DNA of 42,545 nucleotides, taken from positions 1-42,545 of the forward strand of contig NZ_JAQFWP010000065.1 in the NCBI RefSeq assembly GCF_027706745.1, read 5' to 3'. This document shows positions 16,370 through 25,117 of the stretch, in pieces. Numbering within the stretch: the stretch's first letter is position 1; every line of letters begins with the position of its first letter. The notes beneath the pieces are model-generated. The model did no database searches. It was not told where the DNA came from and saw only the letters and a program-made list of their open reading frames with translations. This stretch comes from Nocardiopsis suaedae (GTDB taxonomy: Bacteria; Actinomycetota; Actinomycetes; Streptosporangiales; Streptosporangiaceae). The position numbers and the translations under genes were made by a program.

Positions 16370-16771
16370 GTGAAGGTGCGCAGCCTGAAGGACGTCGACG
16401 GCACCGACGCGGACGTCCAGACCGAGACGTGGCGGAGCAAGCGGATCGTCCTGGCCAAGGACGGCGTCGGCTTCTCGTTCCACGAGACCGTGCTGTACGC
16501 GGGCACGGAGACCAGCATGTGGTACGCCAACCACATCGAGCTCGTGCACTGCATCGAGGGCGAGGCCGAGGTCACCAACGACGAGACCGGCGAGACCCAC
16601 CTCATCACCCCCGGCACGCTCTACCTCCTCGACGGCCACGAGAAGCACACGGTGCGGCCGAAGACCGACTTCCGCGTGCTGTGCGTCTTCAACCCCCCGG
16701 TGACCGGCCGTGAGGTGCACGACGAGAACGGCGTGTACCCGCTGATCACCGAGGAGCCCGCCGAGGCCTGA
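16370..16771 (+). CDS. ectC: L-ectoine synthase
   Basis: A 133-residue cupin enzyme that closes N-gamma-acetyl-diaminobutyrate to ectoine with loss of water. The family start [20 protein letters not shown], the cupin strands with [19 protein letters not shown] (Glu and His region for the iron site), [16 protein letters not shown] and [20 protein letters not shown] all match EctC, and the length is typical. The GTG start has GGGAGCAG eight bases upstream. A tract of 10 G and 8 C and then a hairpin separate it from ectD. Confidence 0.95.
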   Translation: MKVRSLKDVDGTDADVQTETWRSKRIVLAKDGVGFSFHETVLYAGTETSMWYANHIELVHCIEGEAEVTNDETGETHLITPGTLYLLDGHEKHTVRPKTDFRVLCVFNPPVTGREVHDENGVYPLITEEPAEA

Positions 16772-16831
16772 GCCGAGCGGCTGCCCCCGGGGGGGGGGCC
16801 CCCCCCGCGGGCCCCCGCCCCCGCCGAGACC

Positions 16832-16861
16832 CCCCGTTCCGGCCCCTGGGCCGGAACGGGG
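16832..16861 (+). terminator. 13-bp hairpin between ectC and ectD
   Basis: CCCCGTTCCGGCC at 16832-16844 pairs perfectly with GGCCGGAACGGGG at 16849-16861 around the loop CCTG. It could end or attenuate the ectABC message, so ectD might be made at a lower level or from its own promoter. Confidence 0.65.
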
Positions 16862-16938
16862 CCACATCAGAAGAGACCGACAGGGCAAGAGAGCGACACC
16901 GATAGAGGAAGAGGGAGAACACCCCACGGGGTAGCGCC

Positions 16939-17847
16939 ATGACTGCTTTGATGGACATCCAGCAGAAGACCATGGACGAGTACCCGACCCGCAAGGACAG
17001 CACTCCCGCACTGCTGTACCGCCGGCACCCCGTCGTCTGGGGCTCCGGCGAAGGCGGCCCGTTCGCGGCCGACGAGATCGCCTCCTATGGCGAGAACGGC
17101 TACGTCCAGACCGAGGCGCTGCTGAGCGCCGACGAGGTCGAGTCCTACAGCGCCGAGCTCCGGCGGCTCAGCGAGGACCCGGAGCTGAAGAGGGACGAGC
17201 GCGTCGTCGTCGAGAGCTCCTCCGACGAAGTCCGCTCCGTGTTCGAGGTCCACAAGGTCAGCAAGCTCTTCGCCGACCTGGTGAGCGACCCGCGCGTGGT
17301 GGGCCGCGCCCGCCAGATCCTCGGCGGCGACGTGTACGTGCACCAGAGCCGCGTCAACTACAAGCCGGGCTTCGGCGGCGGCGACTTCTGGTGGCACTCG
17401 GACTTCGAGACCTGGCACGCCGAGGACGGCATGCCGGCCCCGCGCGCCGCGAGCGTCTCCATCGCGCTGACCGACAACTACGCGCACAACGGCGCCCTGA
17501 TGATCATGCCGGGGTCGCACAAGACGTTCGTGTCCTGCGTCGGCGAGACGCCGGAGGACCACCACCGCTCCTCGCTCAAGAGCCAGGAGTTCGGTGTCCC
17601 GGACAAGCACAGCCTGGCCGTGCTGGCCGACATGTACGGCATCGACGTGCTCACCGGGCCCGCCGGCGGCGCCACGTTCTTCGACTCCAACTGCATGCAC
17701 GGCTCGGGCGGCAACATCACGCCCTTCCCGCGCTCGAACATCTTCATCGTGTTCTGCAGCGTGGAGAACACGTGCACGGAGCCGTTCGCCGCGCCGAAGC
17801 CGCGGCCGGAATTCCTCGGTGCCCGGGACTTCACTCCCGTGAAATAG
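16939..17847 (+). CDS. ectD: Ectoine 5-hydroxylase
   Basis: A 302-residue Fe(II)/2-oxoglutarate dioxygenase of the PhyH superfamily that converts ectoine to 5-hydroxyectoine. The iron triad is visible: His153 and Asp155 in FWWHSDFETWH and His254 in NCMHGSGGN. The EctD signature in the same region (VNYKPGFGGGDFWWHSDFE) and the length are typical. ATG 16939 is preceded by GGGGTAGCG. It is the last gene of the biosynthesis block and stands 167 bases after ectC, behind a hairpin. Hydroxyectoine production is therefore predicted, adding heat and desiccation protection. Confidence 0.95.
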   Translation: MTALMDIQQKTMDEYPTRKDSTPALLYRRHPVVWGSGEGGPFAADEIASYGENGYVQTEALLSADEVESYSAELRRLSEDPELKRDERVVVESSSDEVRSVFEVHKVSKLFADLVSDPRVVGRARQILGGDVYVHQSRVNYKPGFGGGDFWWHSDFETWHAEDGMPAPRAASVSIALTDNYAHNGALMIMPGSHKTFVSCVGETPEDHHRSSLKSQEFGVPDKHSLAVLADMYGIDVLTGPAGGATFFDSNCMHGSGGNITPFPRSNIFIVFCSVENTCTEPFAAPKPRPEFLGARDFTPVK

Positions 17848-18172
17848 GAGCACCCCCCTGTGAACAGCGTGTTTCACAGGGTCACCGAATTGCGCTACCC
17901 GATCGTTACGGGGCCGGAGTCGGCCACGCCTGGTGATAACCAGTGCATAACGCCGCATTCCCGACCCGTTAGGGCGCGCTCAACACTGGGGACGTGAGTC
18001 CGCAGCGCACGGCATGGGCCCCCCGGGGTCCCGCCGCGTCGTGCGACCGGCGGGCTCCCGTGCTCCACGTGCACGAATTCCCCAGTCATCGCACGGCGCT
18101 CCCCCCGCGCCTCCCTCGGCGCGGGGCGGGGCGCCGTTCGCGTTCCCCCGACCCCCGAACAAGGAGATGGCA
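17848..18172. promoter_or_regulatory. ectD-ehuB intergenic region with inverted repeats
   Basis: No gene in 325 bases. CCTGTGAA at 17857-17864 pairs with TTCACAGG at 17873-17880 (8-bp stem, 8-base loop) just behind ectD and may be its terminator. CTGGTGATAACCAG at 17930-17943 is a small inverted repeat that could be an operator for the importer genes. Confidence 0.5.
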
Positions 18173-19099
18173 ATGTTCGACCACGAATCCCGCAGAGGTG
18201 CCGCCCGCGGCGCGAACGGGCGTCGCAACCGGCTCCGTACGGGAGCGATCGGGGCGGCGGCCGTCGTCGCGGCGACGTCGCTGACCGCGTGTGCCCGTGC
18301 CGACGAGGGCCCGGCGACGCTGGAGGAGATGCAGGAGCGCGGGTACATCACCGCCGCCATCAACAACGAGCCGCCCTTCGGCTACATCGACGAGGACGGC
18401 AACGTCACCGGCGCCGCTCCCGAGCTGCTGGAGGCGATGGCCGCCGAGCTGGGCGTGGACGAGGTGCGCGCCGAGTCGGTCGACTGGGACGCGCTCATCC
18501 CCGGCCTGAAGTCCGGCCGCTTCGACGTGGTGGCCGCCGGGATGTACATCACCCCGGAGCGCTGCGACGAGGTCGCCTTCATGGAGCCGGACTACCGGGT
18601 CCAGGAGGCCTTCATGGTGCCCAAGGGCAACCCGGAGGAGCTGGTGTCCTACGAGAGCGTCGCCGAGAACGAGGACGCCACCATCGCGGTGCTCAACGCC
18701 TCGGTCGAGCAGGGCTACGCCGAGACGGCCGGGGTCCCGGAGGGCCAGATGGAGACGGTCGGCGGTGCCGCCGACGCCATCGAGCTGCTGCAGAACGACC
18801 GCGTGGACGCCGTCGCGCTGAGCACCTTCTCGCTCAACTACCAGCTCGAAGAGCGCGGTCTGGGCGAGGACTTCGAGGTCACCGAGGGCTTCATCCCGCT
18901 CGACGAGAACGGCGAGGAGGTCAGCCCGGCCGGCGGATTCGCCTTCGCCAAGGACAACACCGAGGTGCGCGACGAGTTCAACGGGGTCCTTTCCCAGTTC
19001 AAGGAGGACGGCACGCTCCGGGAGACCGTCGAGCCGTTCGGCTTCGACGAGACCTCGGACCCGGGCGACCTCACCACCGAGCAGCTCTGCGCCGAATAG
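18173..19099 (+). CDS. ehuB: Ectoine/hydroxyectoine ABC transporter, substrate-binding lipoprotein
   Basis: A 308-residue lipoprotein of SBP family 3. The signal sequence ends in a lipobox (SLTAC) with the lipidated Cys40. The mature protein starts ATLEEMQERGYITAAINNEP, followed by PFGYIDEDGNVTGAAPELL and DWDALIPGLKSGRFDVVAAGMYITPER, typical of EhuB and polar amino-acid binding proteins. The ATG at 18173 is chosen because AAGGAG (18161-18166) lies six bases before it; an ATG at 18167 touches that site. The position directly behind ectABCD supports ectoine as ligand. Confidence 0.9.
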   Translation: MFDHESRRGAARGANGRRNRLRTGAIGAAAVVAATSLTACARADEGPATLEEMQERGYITAAINNEPPFGYIDEDGNVTGAAPELLEAMAAELGVDEVRAESVDWDALIPGLKSGRFDVVAAGMYITPERCDEVAFMEPDYRVQEAFMVPKGNPEELVSYESVAENEDATIAVLNASVEQGYAETAGVPEGQMETVGGAADAIELLQNDRVDAVALSTFSLNYQLEERGLGEDFEVTEGFIPLDENGEEVSPAGGFAFAKDNTEVRDEFNGVLSQFKEDGTLRETVEPFGFDETSDPGDLTTEQLCAE

Positions 19100-19120
19100 C
19101 GTCGGGGTGACACCACCACA

Positions 19121-19846
19121 GTGGATTTCGTAATCAATGCGCTCCCCCTGTATTGGGAGGGAGCACTCCTCACCATTCGCCTGACCCTCTTCGGGGCGGT
19201 GCTGGCGTTCGTCCTCGCGGTCGTCGTCGGCACACTGGGCACCGTGCGGAACAGGACCGCACGGGCCGTGGCCATGGTCTACACCGAGGTCTTCCGCGGG
19301 GTCGCCGCCCTGGTGCTGCTGTACTGGTTCGGCTACTCCTTCGTGGAGATCACCGGCTTCCGGCTGACCACGGAGTTCGCGGCGATCCTGGCCCTGGGGC
19401 TCAATATCGGCGCCTACGGCGCCGAGGTGGTCCGGTCGTCGATCAACGCGGTGCCCCGGGCCCAGACCGAGGCGGCCGTCGCGCTCAACATGACCTGGTG
19501 GCGGCGGACACGGCTGGTCGTGTTCCCGCAGGCCTGGGCGCAGATGCTGCCGACCTTCGGCAACCTGGTCATCGAGCTGATGAAGGCCACCGCGATCGTG
19601 TCCATCCTGGGTCTGACCGACCTGACGAAGGTGGCGAACGACTTCCGCGCCTCCGCCGTCGCGGACACCTTCACGGTCTACGCCGTCGCCCTGGTGGGCT
19701 ACTTCCTCTTCGCGCAGGTGCTCATCGTGCTCGTGCGGCTGCTGGAGCGGCGCGCCAACAGGAAGCTGGGCCGACCCACCGACGACAGTCTGCTGGGCCT
19801 GCTGCGGCCGCCGTCCATCGGAACGACGACGGGGGGTGCCCGCTGA
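19121..19846 (+). CDS. ehuC: Ectoine/hydroxyectoine ABC transporter permease
   Basis: A 241-residue inner-membrane permease of the HisM/GlnP type with about five membrane helices. The EAA loop (AEVVRSSINAVPRAQTEAAV, with the FPQAWAQMLPTFGNLV segment) contacts the ATPase. The GTG start at 19121 has only a weak ribosome-binding site and lies 21 bases after ehuB. The stop codon shares one base with the ehuD start (TGATG), so translation is coupled. It forms the channel together with EhuD. Confidence 0.88.
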   Translation: MDFVINALPLYWEGALLTIRLTLFGAVLAFVLAVVVGTLGTVRNRTARAVAMVYTEVFRGVAALVLLYWFGYSFVEITGFRLTTEFAAILALGLNIGAYGAEVVRSSINAVPRAQTEAAVALNMTWWRRTRLVVFPQAWAQMLPTFGNLVIELMKATAIVSILGLTDLTKVANDFRASAVADTFTVYAVALVGYFLFAQVLIVLVRLLERRANRKLGRPTDDSLLGLLRPPSIGTTTGGAR

Positions 19847-20484
19847 TGTGGGACGTCGAGTTCACACGGCTGCTCATCCCGGCCCTGCTGACCGGGCTGT
19901 GGGTCACCGTGCAGGCCACCGTGCTGGGCTACGCCCTGGCGCTGGTCTTGGGCCTGGCCGTCGCGATGGTGCGCCGGGTCAAGGTGGTCGGCGGGATCGT
20001 CTTCGTGGTCACCGAGTTCATCCGCACCACGCCGGTGCTGGTGCAGCTCGTGTTCATCTTCTCGCTCAGTGCGCTGTCCGACGTGTCGCCGCTGACCATC
20101 GGCATCGTCGTGCTGGGTGTCCACTACTCGACCTACACGGCCGAGGTGTACCGGTCCGGCATCGAGGGGGTGGCCAAGGGGCAGTGGGAGGCCTGCCGTG
20201 CACTGAGCCTGCCTTCGCACCGGGTCTGGGGCGCGGTGGTGCTGCCGCAGGCGATCCGCAAGGTCATCCCCGCACTGGGGAACTACCTGATCGCCATGTT
20301 CAAGGACACCCCCTTGTTGTTCGCGATCAGCGTGCCGGAGATGCTGTCGGTCGCGAACGACCTGGGCGGTCAGTACTTCCGATCGTTCGAGGCCTACACC
20401 CTGGTCGGCGCCGCGTTCCTGTTGGTGGCCGTGCCGTCCGCGGTGGTGATCCGCCGCTTGGAGCGCCGATATGCAGCAGTCTGA
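19846..20484 (+). CDS. ehuD: Ectoine/hydroxyectoine ABC transporter permease
   Basis: A 212-residue permease, the second half of the importer channel. Helices include LLIPALLTGLWVTVQATVLG and YALALVLGLAVAMV; the coupling loop reads AEVYRSGIEGVAKGQWEACR, and LPQAIRKVIPALGNYLI follows. The ATG overlaps the ehuC stop by one base. Its own end overlaps the first possible start of the ATPase gene. Confidence 0.88.
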   Translation: MWDVEFTRLLIPALLTGLWVTVQATVLGYALALVLGLAVAMVRRVKVVGGIVFVVTEFIRTTPVLVQLVFIFSLSALSDVSPLTIGIVVLGVHYSTYTAEVYRSGIEGVAKGQWEACRALSLPSHRVWGAVVLPQAIRKVIPALGNYLIAMFKDTPLLFAISVPEMLSVANDLGGQYFRSFEAYTLVGAAFLLVAVPSAVVIRRLERRYAAV

Positions 20485-20506
20485 CCAGAGGGGAGAGGCC
20501 CCTGCC

Positions 20507-21292
20507 ATGGAGCCTGGGAACGAGCCGCTGATCAAGTTCGACAGCGTCGTCAAGCGGTTCGGCGACAACGTCGTGCTGGACGGCCTGGACCTGGACGTCA
20601 ACGCCGGTGAGCGCGTGACGCTGATCGGGCCGAGCGGTTCGGGCAAGACGACCATCCTGCGGCTGCTGATGACGCTTGAACACGTCAACGGCGGCACGAT
20701 CTGGGTGGGCGGCCGGCCGTTCAGCCACATGTACCGGGGCGACAAGCTCGTCCCGGCGAGCGAGAAGTACCTGCGGGAGCACCGGAAGACCATCGGGATG
20801 GTCTTCCAGCAGTTCAACCTGTTCCCGAACATGACCGTCCGCAAGAACGTCACCGAGGGTCCGGTGCACAGCCTGGGCGTTCCCAAGGAGGAGGCCTCGG
20901 AGCGGGCGGTCGAGCTGCTGGAGATGGTGGGGCTCGCCGACAAGATCGACGCGCACCCCACCCAGCTCTCCGGTGGTCAGCAGCAGCGCGTGGCGATCGC
21001 CCGCGCGCTGGCCATGCGCCCGGAGATCCTGCTGCTTGACGAGGTCACCTCGGCCCTGGACCCCGAGCTGGTGGCGGGTGTGCTGGACGTGCTGCGCGAG
21101 ATCGCCCGGGAAACGGACATCACGATGCTGTGCGTGACCCACGAGATGGCCTTCGCGCGCGACGTGTCGGACCGGGTGTTCATGTTCGACGCGGGCCGCA
21201 TCGCCGAGTCGGGCCCGCCGGAGCAGATCTTCGGCGACCCGCACGAGGACCGCACGAAGAGCTTCCTCAAGGCGGTCCTGGAGCACGACTGA
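20507..21292 (+). CDS. ehuA: Ectoine/hydroxyectoine ABC transporter ATP-binding protein
   Basis: A 262-residue ABC ATPase of the polar amino-acid uptake type. It contains Walker A GPSGSGKT, Q-loop MVFQQFNLFP, signature LSGGQQQRVAIARAL, Walker B ILLLDEVTSALDPE and the switch His in CVTHEM. It powers EhuBCD import. The ATG at 20507 has GGGGAGAGG upstream; an earlier in-frame ATG at 20471 overlaps ehuD and would add 12 residues. A clear terminator hairpin follows. Confidence 0.9.
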   Translation: MEPGNEPLIKFDSVVKRFGDNVVLDGLDLDVNAGERVTLIGPSGSGKTTILRLLMTLEHVNGGTIWVGGRPFSHMYRGDKLVPASEKYLREHRKTIGMVFQQFNLFPNMTVRKNVTEGPVHSLGVPKEEASERAVELLEMVGLADKIDAHPTQLSGGQQQRVAIARALAMRPEILLLDEVTSALDPELVAGVLDVLREIARETDITMLCVTHEMAFARDVSDRVFMFDAGRIAESGPPEQIFGDPHEDRTKSFLKAVLEHD

Positions 21293-21315
21293 CGGGGAGT
21301 TCATGTCTTGCCGGA

Positions 21316-21345
21316 AGCGGCGCGGTCCATACGGGCCGCGCCGCT
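21316..21345 (+). terminator. Terminator hairpin after ehuA
   Basis: AGCGGCGCGG at 21316-21325 pairs with CCGCGCCGCT at 21336-21345 around a 10-base loop that can pair further (CC with GG). It lies 23 bases after the ehuA stop and before a convergent gene. Confidence 0.75.
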
Positions 21346-21375
21346 CTCCGTGTTCCCCGGGCCTTGCCCGGGGGC

Positions 21376-21639
21376 TCAGTCCTCGTCGTCGCCAGGGGGT
21401 TCCGGTGTGTCCTCGGGGGGCCGGTCCGGCGGTGCGGACGCGGGCCGCTCCTTCGGCGGGCGGCCCCTTCTGGGGAGGGAGCCCGCGCCCTTGGGCATGC
21501 GGCCGCTGTCGGCCAGGGCCTTCCGGAGGACGAACTCGATCTGGGCGTTGGTGCTGCGGAGCTCGTCGCCCGCCCACCGTGCCAGCGCGTCGTGCACGGC
21601 GGGGTCCAGGCGCAGGAGGATCTTCTTGCGCTCGGCCAA
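21376..21639 (-). CDS. Ribbon-helix-helix DNA-binding protein with AT-hook-like tail
   Basis: About 87 residues. An Arc/CopG-type ribbon-helix-helix domain (KKILLRLDPAVHDALARWAG then NAQIEFVLRKALADSGR) is followed by RRGRPPKERP, an AT-hook-like RGRP core, and an acidic Pro-rich tail. It probably binds DNA as a dimer. The start is uncertain: TTG at 21639 is the only near in-frame initiation codon I can name, without a good ribosome-binding site; longer frames run into the preceding gene. It follows the SPFH gene on the same strand by about 60 bases, so it may regulate that locus, perhaps at the palindrome at 22665-22674. Confidence 0.65.
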   Translation of the reverse strand: MAERKKILLRLDPAVHDALARWAGDELRSTNAQIEFVLRKALADSGRMPKGAGSLPRRGRPPKERPASAPPDRPPEDTPEPPGDDED

Positions 21640-21698
21640 GGTGATCGTGCCGTTCCCTAACGTCCCTGAGGGGCGTGGGCCGCTCAGGGCCCAGAACC

Positions 21699-22616
21699 CT
21701 ACTGGTAGAGCGAACCGGTGTTGACCACCGGACTGGTCGGACGGTCGGCGCACAGCACCACGAGCAGGTTGCTCACCATGGCCGCCTTGCGCTCCTCGTC
21801 CAGCTCGACCACCTCTTCATCGGCCAGGCGCTGCAGGGCCATGTCCACCATGCCCACGGCGTTGTCGACGATCAGCCGCCGCGCGGCCACGATCGCCCCG
21901 GCCTGCTGGCGCTGCAGCATCGCCTGGGCGATCTCCTGGGCGTAGGCCAGGTGGGTGAAGCGCGACTCCACGATGCGCACCCCGGCGGCGTTCACCCGGT
22001 CCGCCAGCTCCTTGGAGAGCTGCTCGGTGATCACCTCGGCGTTGTCCCGCAGCGACAGCGTCTCCGACTGGTGGGAGTCGTAGGGGTAGCGGTTGGCGAT
22101 GTGCCGCACCCCCGCCTCGGTCTGCGTGGAGACGAACTCGGTGAAGTCGTCCACCTCGAACACGGCGCGCGCGGTGTCCTCCACCTGCCAGACCACCACC
22201 GCGGCGATGTCGATCGGGTTGCCCTCGGCGTCGTTCACCTTCATCACCGAGGTCTCGTGGTTGCGGATGCGCGTGGACACCGCTTGGCGGGTGGTCAGGG
22301 GGTTCACCCAGCGCAGGCCGTCGCGGCGCACGGTGCCGGTGTAGCGGCCGAGGAACAGCAGCACCCGCGCCTCGTTCGGGGCGACGACGGTCAGGCCGAC
22401 TCCGGCCACGACCCCGGCCACGGCCACAACCGCCCCGGCGGCGACCGTGCCCCCGGAGTCCGCGCCGATCCCGGACAGGGCCAGCAGTACGCCGCCGACC
22501 AGGGCGGCGATCGCGGCCAGGGCGATGGGGATGCCGGGCAGGGTGAAGGCGGCCCGTTCGCGGAAGACGGGCTCGGGCAGGTCGACCCCCGGCGCGGGGG
22601 TGGCGGTGTCGGTCAT
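21699..22616 (-). CDS. SPFH/band 7 domain membrane protein
   Basis: A 305-residue stomatin/prohibitin-type scaffold. Two membrane helices (about 28-46 and 55-75) precede the band 7 domain, which starts [20 protein letters not shown] and contains [19 protein letters not shown] and [19 protein letters not shown] helical coiled-coil-prone tail ([22 protein letters not shown]) follows. Such proteins organise membrane microdomains and often assist proteases or envelope enzymes. The ATG has GGAAGGAG upstream. It is divergent from two bPH2 proteins across a promoter region holding a palindrome. Confidence 0.88.
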   Translation of the reverse strand: MTDTATPAPGVDLPEPVFRERAAFTLPGIPIALAAIAALVGGVLLALSGIGADSGGTVAAGAVVAVAGVVAGVGLTVVAPNEARVLLFLGRYTGTVRRDGLRWVNPLTTRQAVSTRIRNHETSVMKVNDAEGNPIDIAAVVVWQVEDTARAVFEVDDFTEFVSTQTEAGVRHIANRYPYDSHQSETLSLRDNAEVITEQLSKELADRVNAAGVRIVESRFTHLAYAQEIAQAMLQRQQAGAIVAARRLIVDNAVGMVDMALQRLADEEVVELDEERKAAMVSNLLVVLCADRPTSPVVNTGSLYQ

Positions 22617-22664
22617 CGGCGCTCCTTCCGACTCCAGATTACGTGATTGCCATAGACTAGCATT

Positions 22665-22674
22665 GTGATATCAC
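22665..22674. promoter_or_regulatory. GTGATATCAC palindrome in the divergent promoter
   Basis: A perfect 10-bp palindrome in an unusually AT-rich stretch (22637-22680) between the SPFH gene and the bPH2 genes. A further half-site GTGAT lies at 22643. The location suits an operator for both directions; the ribbon-helix-helix protein of this locus is a candidate binder. Confidence 0.55.
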
Positions 22675-22747
22675 TTTATTGAGGGGGTCGGACGCGGCCG
22701 CCGCACCGGCGCCCCGCGGAACGAGGCCACCGGCTTGGGAGGTCGGC

Positions 22748-23293
22748 ATGAGTACGCAGGGGATCACGCACACCGGAGGCGCCCGCACGGCCGTGCGGCT
22801 GCGCCCGCCCCGGCACCGGGTCGCGGGGCGCGCCGTCGCGCTGTGGACGCTGCGCGCCCTCCTCCTCTGGGGTCCGGCGGCCGGCGTGGCCGCCGCCCTG
22901 GCGGTCGCGTCCGACATCACCGGCCCCGTCCCGTGGGCGACCGGCCCGCTCTGGGCGCTGACCGCGGCCGTCGGCGCCCTGGGGCTGCTGGTGGTGCTGG
23001 CCATGCCCCAGTGGCGGTACCGCGTGCACCGCTGGGAGGTCACCGGGGAGGCCGTCTACACCTCGTTCGGGTGGCTCTGGCAGGAGTGGCGGGTCGCGCC
23101 GATGGCGCGCATCCAGACGGTGGACACCGAGCGGGGGCCGCTGCAGCGCGCGCTGGGCCTGGCCACGCTCACCGTGACCACGGCCTCGGCGGCGGGCCCA
23201 CTGCGCATCGACGGGTTGGACGCTGAACAGGCCGCCGACCTGGCGCAGCAGCTCACCGAGGTGACGCAGACGATCCCCGGGGACGGGACGTGA
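22748..23293 (+). CDS. bPH2 (DUF304) membrane protein, YdbS-like
   Basis: A 181-residue protein. Two membrane helices (about 30-75) are followed by a bacterial PH domain 2 (about 90-175) with RYRVHRWEVTGEAVYTSFGW and the conserved ARIQTVDTERGPLQRALGLA. The domain architecture matches Bacillus YdbS. ATG 22748 has GGGAGG upstream. Its stop overlaps the GTG of the next gene (GTGA), so the pair is coupled, as with ydbS-ydbT. The function is membrane-associated and undefined. Confidence 0.85.
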   Translation: MSTQGITHTGGARTAVRLRPPRHRVAGRAVALWTLRALLLWGPAAGVAAALAVASDITGPVPWATGPLWALTAAVGALGLLVVLAMPQWRYRVHRWEVTGEAVYTSFGWLWQEWRVAPMARIQTVDTERGPLQRALGLATLTVTTASAAGPLRIDGLDAEQAADLAQQLTEVTQTIPGDGT

Positions 23294-25005
23294 ACGGCGG
23301 GGCGGCCGCAGGGCGCGGAGAGCGCGGAGGCGTCGAAGGAACGACCGGCGCGAGGAGGGACGCGGAAGCGATGGACGGGAACGCGAACACCGGAGCGCCC
23401 CAGGGGAACCGGCCCCGGTCGGGCGGCCTGGAAGGGCTGCGGGGGCTCGCGGCCCCCGGAGCGCCGGTGCAGGGCTGGACCCTGCTGAGCCCGCTGACGG
23501 TGTGGGCGGACGCGGTCGTGCTCGGCCTGGTGATCCCGGGGCCCGCCGTCGTCACCGCCGTGATCCTGGCGGTGGCCGGTGTCCCGGCGGTGTGGCCGCT
23601 GCTCATCCTCCTCGGCGCGGCGGTGGTGATCGCCGCCGCCGTGGGCGCGGACGTGCTGCGCTACCGCCGCACCCGCTACCGCGTGACCGACGCGCGGTTC
23701 GAGGCCGTGTCCGGGGTGATCGCCCGCAGCCACAAGTCCCTGCCGCGGGAGCGGATCCGCAGCGTCGACGTGGCGGTTCCGCTTTGGGCGCGGCCCTTCG
23801 GGCTGTGCCGCGTGGAGGTCGGCACGGGCGAGAGCACCGGGGCGGGCGGGACGCTCGCCCTGTCGCTGATCCCGGCGGCCGAGGGGGAGCGGCTGCGCCG
23901 CGTACTCCTGGAGCGCGGTGCGGCGGCCGAGTCGGACGCCGACGGGACGGCCGAGCTGGCCACCATGGCGCCGCGCTGGTTCGGCTACGGGGCTCTCGCC
24001 TGGACACCTGCGGCCATCGGCTACGGCGGGCTGGCGGCGCTGCTGGGCTCGTTCACCGAGCTGCTCCTGCGGGTGGCGCTGCCGTGGTTCCTGGGATACG
24101 CCGAGTCGGCGCCGGTCACCACGATCGTGCTGTGGGCGGTCGGGGCGGTTCTGTCCCTGGTGGTGGTGGCCACGGTCGTGGCGCTGGTCGTGCAGATCTC
24201 CTCGTGGTGGGACTTCCGGCTCACCCGCGAGACCGACGGCACCCTGCGGGTGCAGCGCGGCCTGCTCACCCGCACCTCGGTCTCCATTGAGGAGCGCCGC
24301 ATGCGCGGTGTGGAGCTGGAGGAGCGGCTCCCGCTGCGCTGGCTCGGCGTGGCGTCGGTCGCCGCCGTGGCCTCCGGCCTCGACCAGGCCCAGGATGGCC
24401 AGGGCGGCAACAAGGGCGGCGTGGTGCCCAAGCGCGCGCTGACCCCGGAGATGCCGCGCGCCCGGGCGCGGCGGGCCGCGGAGTCGGCCGTCAGGGCCGA
24501 ACACGGGATCGCCTTCGACGAGCTGAAGCGGCACCCGAGGGCGGCCTTGAGGCGCCGGGCCGTGCGCGCGCTGGCCGCGGCGGTCGCGCTCGCCGCCGTG
24601 GCGGGGGTGGCCTCGCGGGCGCTCGGGGCGTTCACACCGCTGGAGGTGTCCGCGGAGGTTCCGGCCCTGGGGGCCGCCGCAATCGGGGGCGCGGTGCTGG
24701 TCTTCGGGGTGCCCTATGCGGTCGGCTGCTACCGGGGGCTGGGCCACGGGATCGACGGCCGGTTCCTGCTCCTGCGCAAGGGGATGGCGGCGCGTTCAAC
24801 GGTTGCCCTCAAGCGCGACTCGGTGATCGGGTGGACGGTCAGGCGGTCGCCGTTCCAGCGGTGGTCGGGGCTGGCGACCCTGGGTGCGACGGTCGCGGCC
24901 GGAAGCGGAATCCACCGTGCCCCGGACGTGGACCTCGGAGAGGGGACGGCCTTCGCCGACGAGGCCGTGCCGGGGCTGCTGACCCCCTTCCTCGAGAAGG
25001 GGTGA
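23290..25005 (+). CDS. Multi-bPH2 (DUF304) membrane protein, YdbT-like
   Basis: A 571-residue protein with at least two bPH2 domains, each preceded by a helix pair. The first has RYRVTDARFEAVSGVIARSH and ERIRSVDVAVPLWARPFGLC, the second FRLTRETDGTLRVQRGLL and ERRMRGVELEERLPLR. A third, diverged unit near the C-terminus contains FLLLRKGMAARSTVALKRDS. Length and repeats match Bacillus YdbT. The GTG at 23290 overlaps the upstream stop; an ATG at 23371 could be used instead, and the 27 residues between are low in complexity. It probably works in a complex with the preceding protein. Confidence 0.82.
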   Translation: MNGGAAAGRGERGGVEGTTGARRDAEAMDGNANTGAPQGNRPRSGGLEGLRGLAAPGAPVQGWTLLSPLTVWADAVVLGLVIPGPAVVTAVILAVAGVPAVWPLLILLGAAVVIAAAVGADVLRYRRTRYRVTDARFEAVSGVIARSHKSLPRERIRSVDVAVPLWARPFGLCRVEVGTGESTGAGGTLALSLIPAAEGERLRRVLLERGAAAESDADGTAELATMAPRWFGYGALAWTPAAIGYGGLAALLGSFTELLLRVALPWFLGYAESAPVTTIVLWAVGAVLSLVVVATVVALVVQISSWWDFRLTRETDGTLRVQRGLLTRTSVSIEERRMRGVELEERLPLRWLGVASVAAVASGLDQAQDGQGGNKGGVVPKRALTPEMPRARARRAAESAVRAEHGIAFDELKRHPRAALRRRAVRALAAAVALAAVAGVASRALGAFTPLEVSAEVPALGAAAIGGAVLVFGVPYAVGCYRGLGHGIDGRFLLLRKGMAARSTVALKRDSVIGWTVRRSPFQRWSGLATLGATVAAGSGIHRAPDVDLGEGTAFADEAVPGLLTPFLEKG

Positions 25006-25117
25006 GCACCTGAGCAGGGCGGCCCGGAACCGCGCCATGGCGCGATGGGCCGCCCGGCGGGGCCGGGGCCTTGCCGTGAGGACGGCGCGGTGGACCCCGG
25101 CCCCGGGTACGCCGGTC

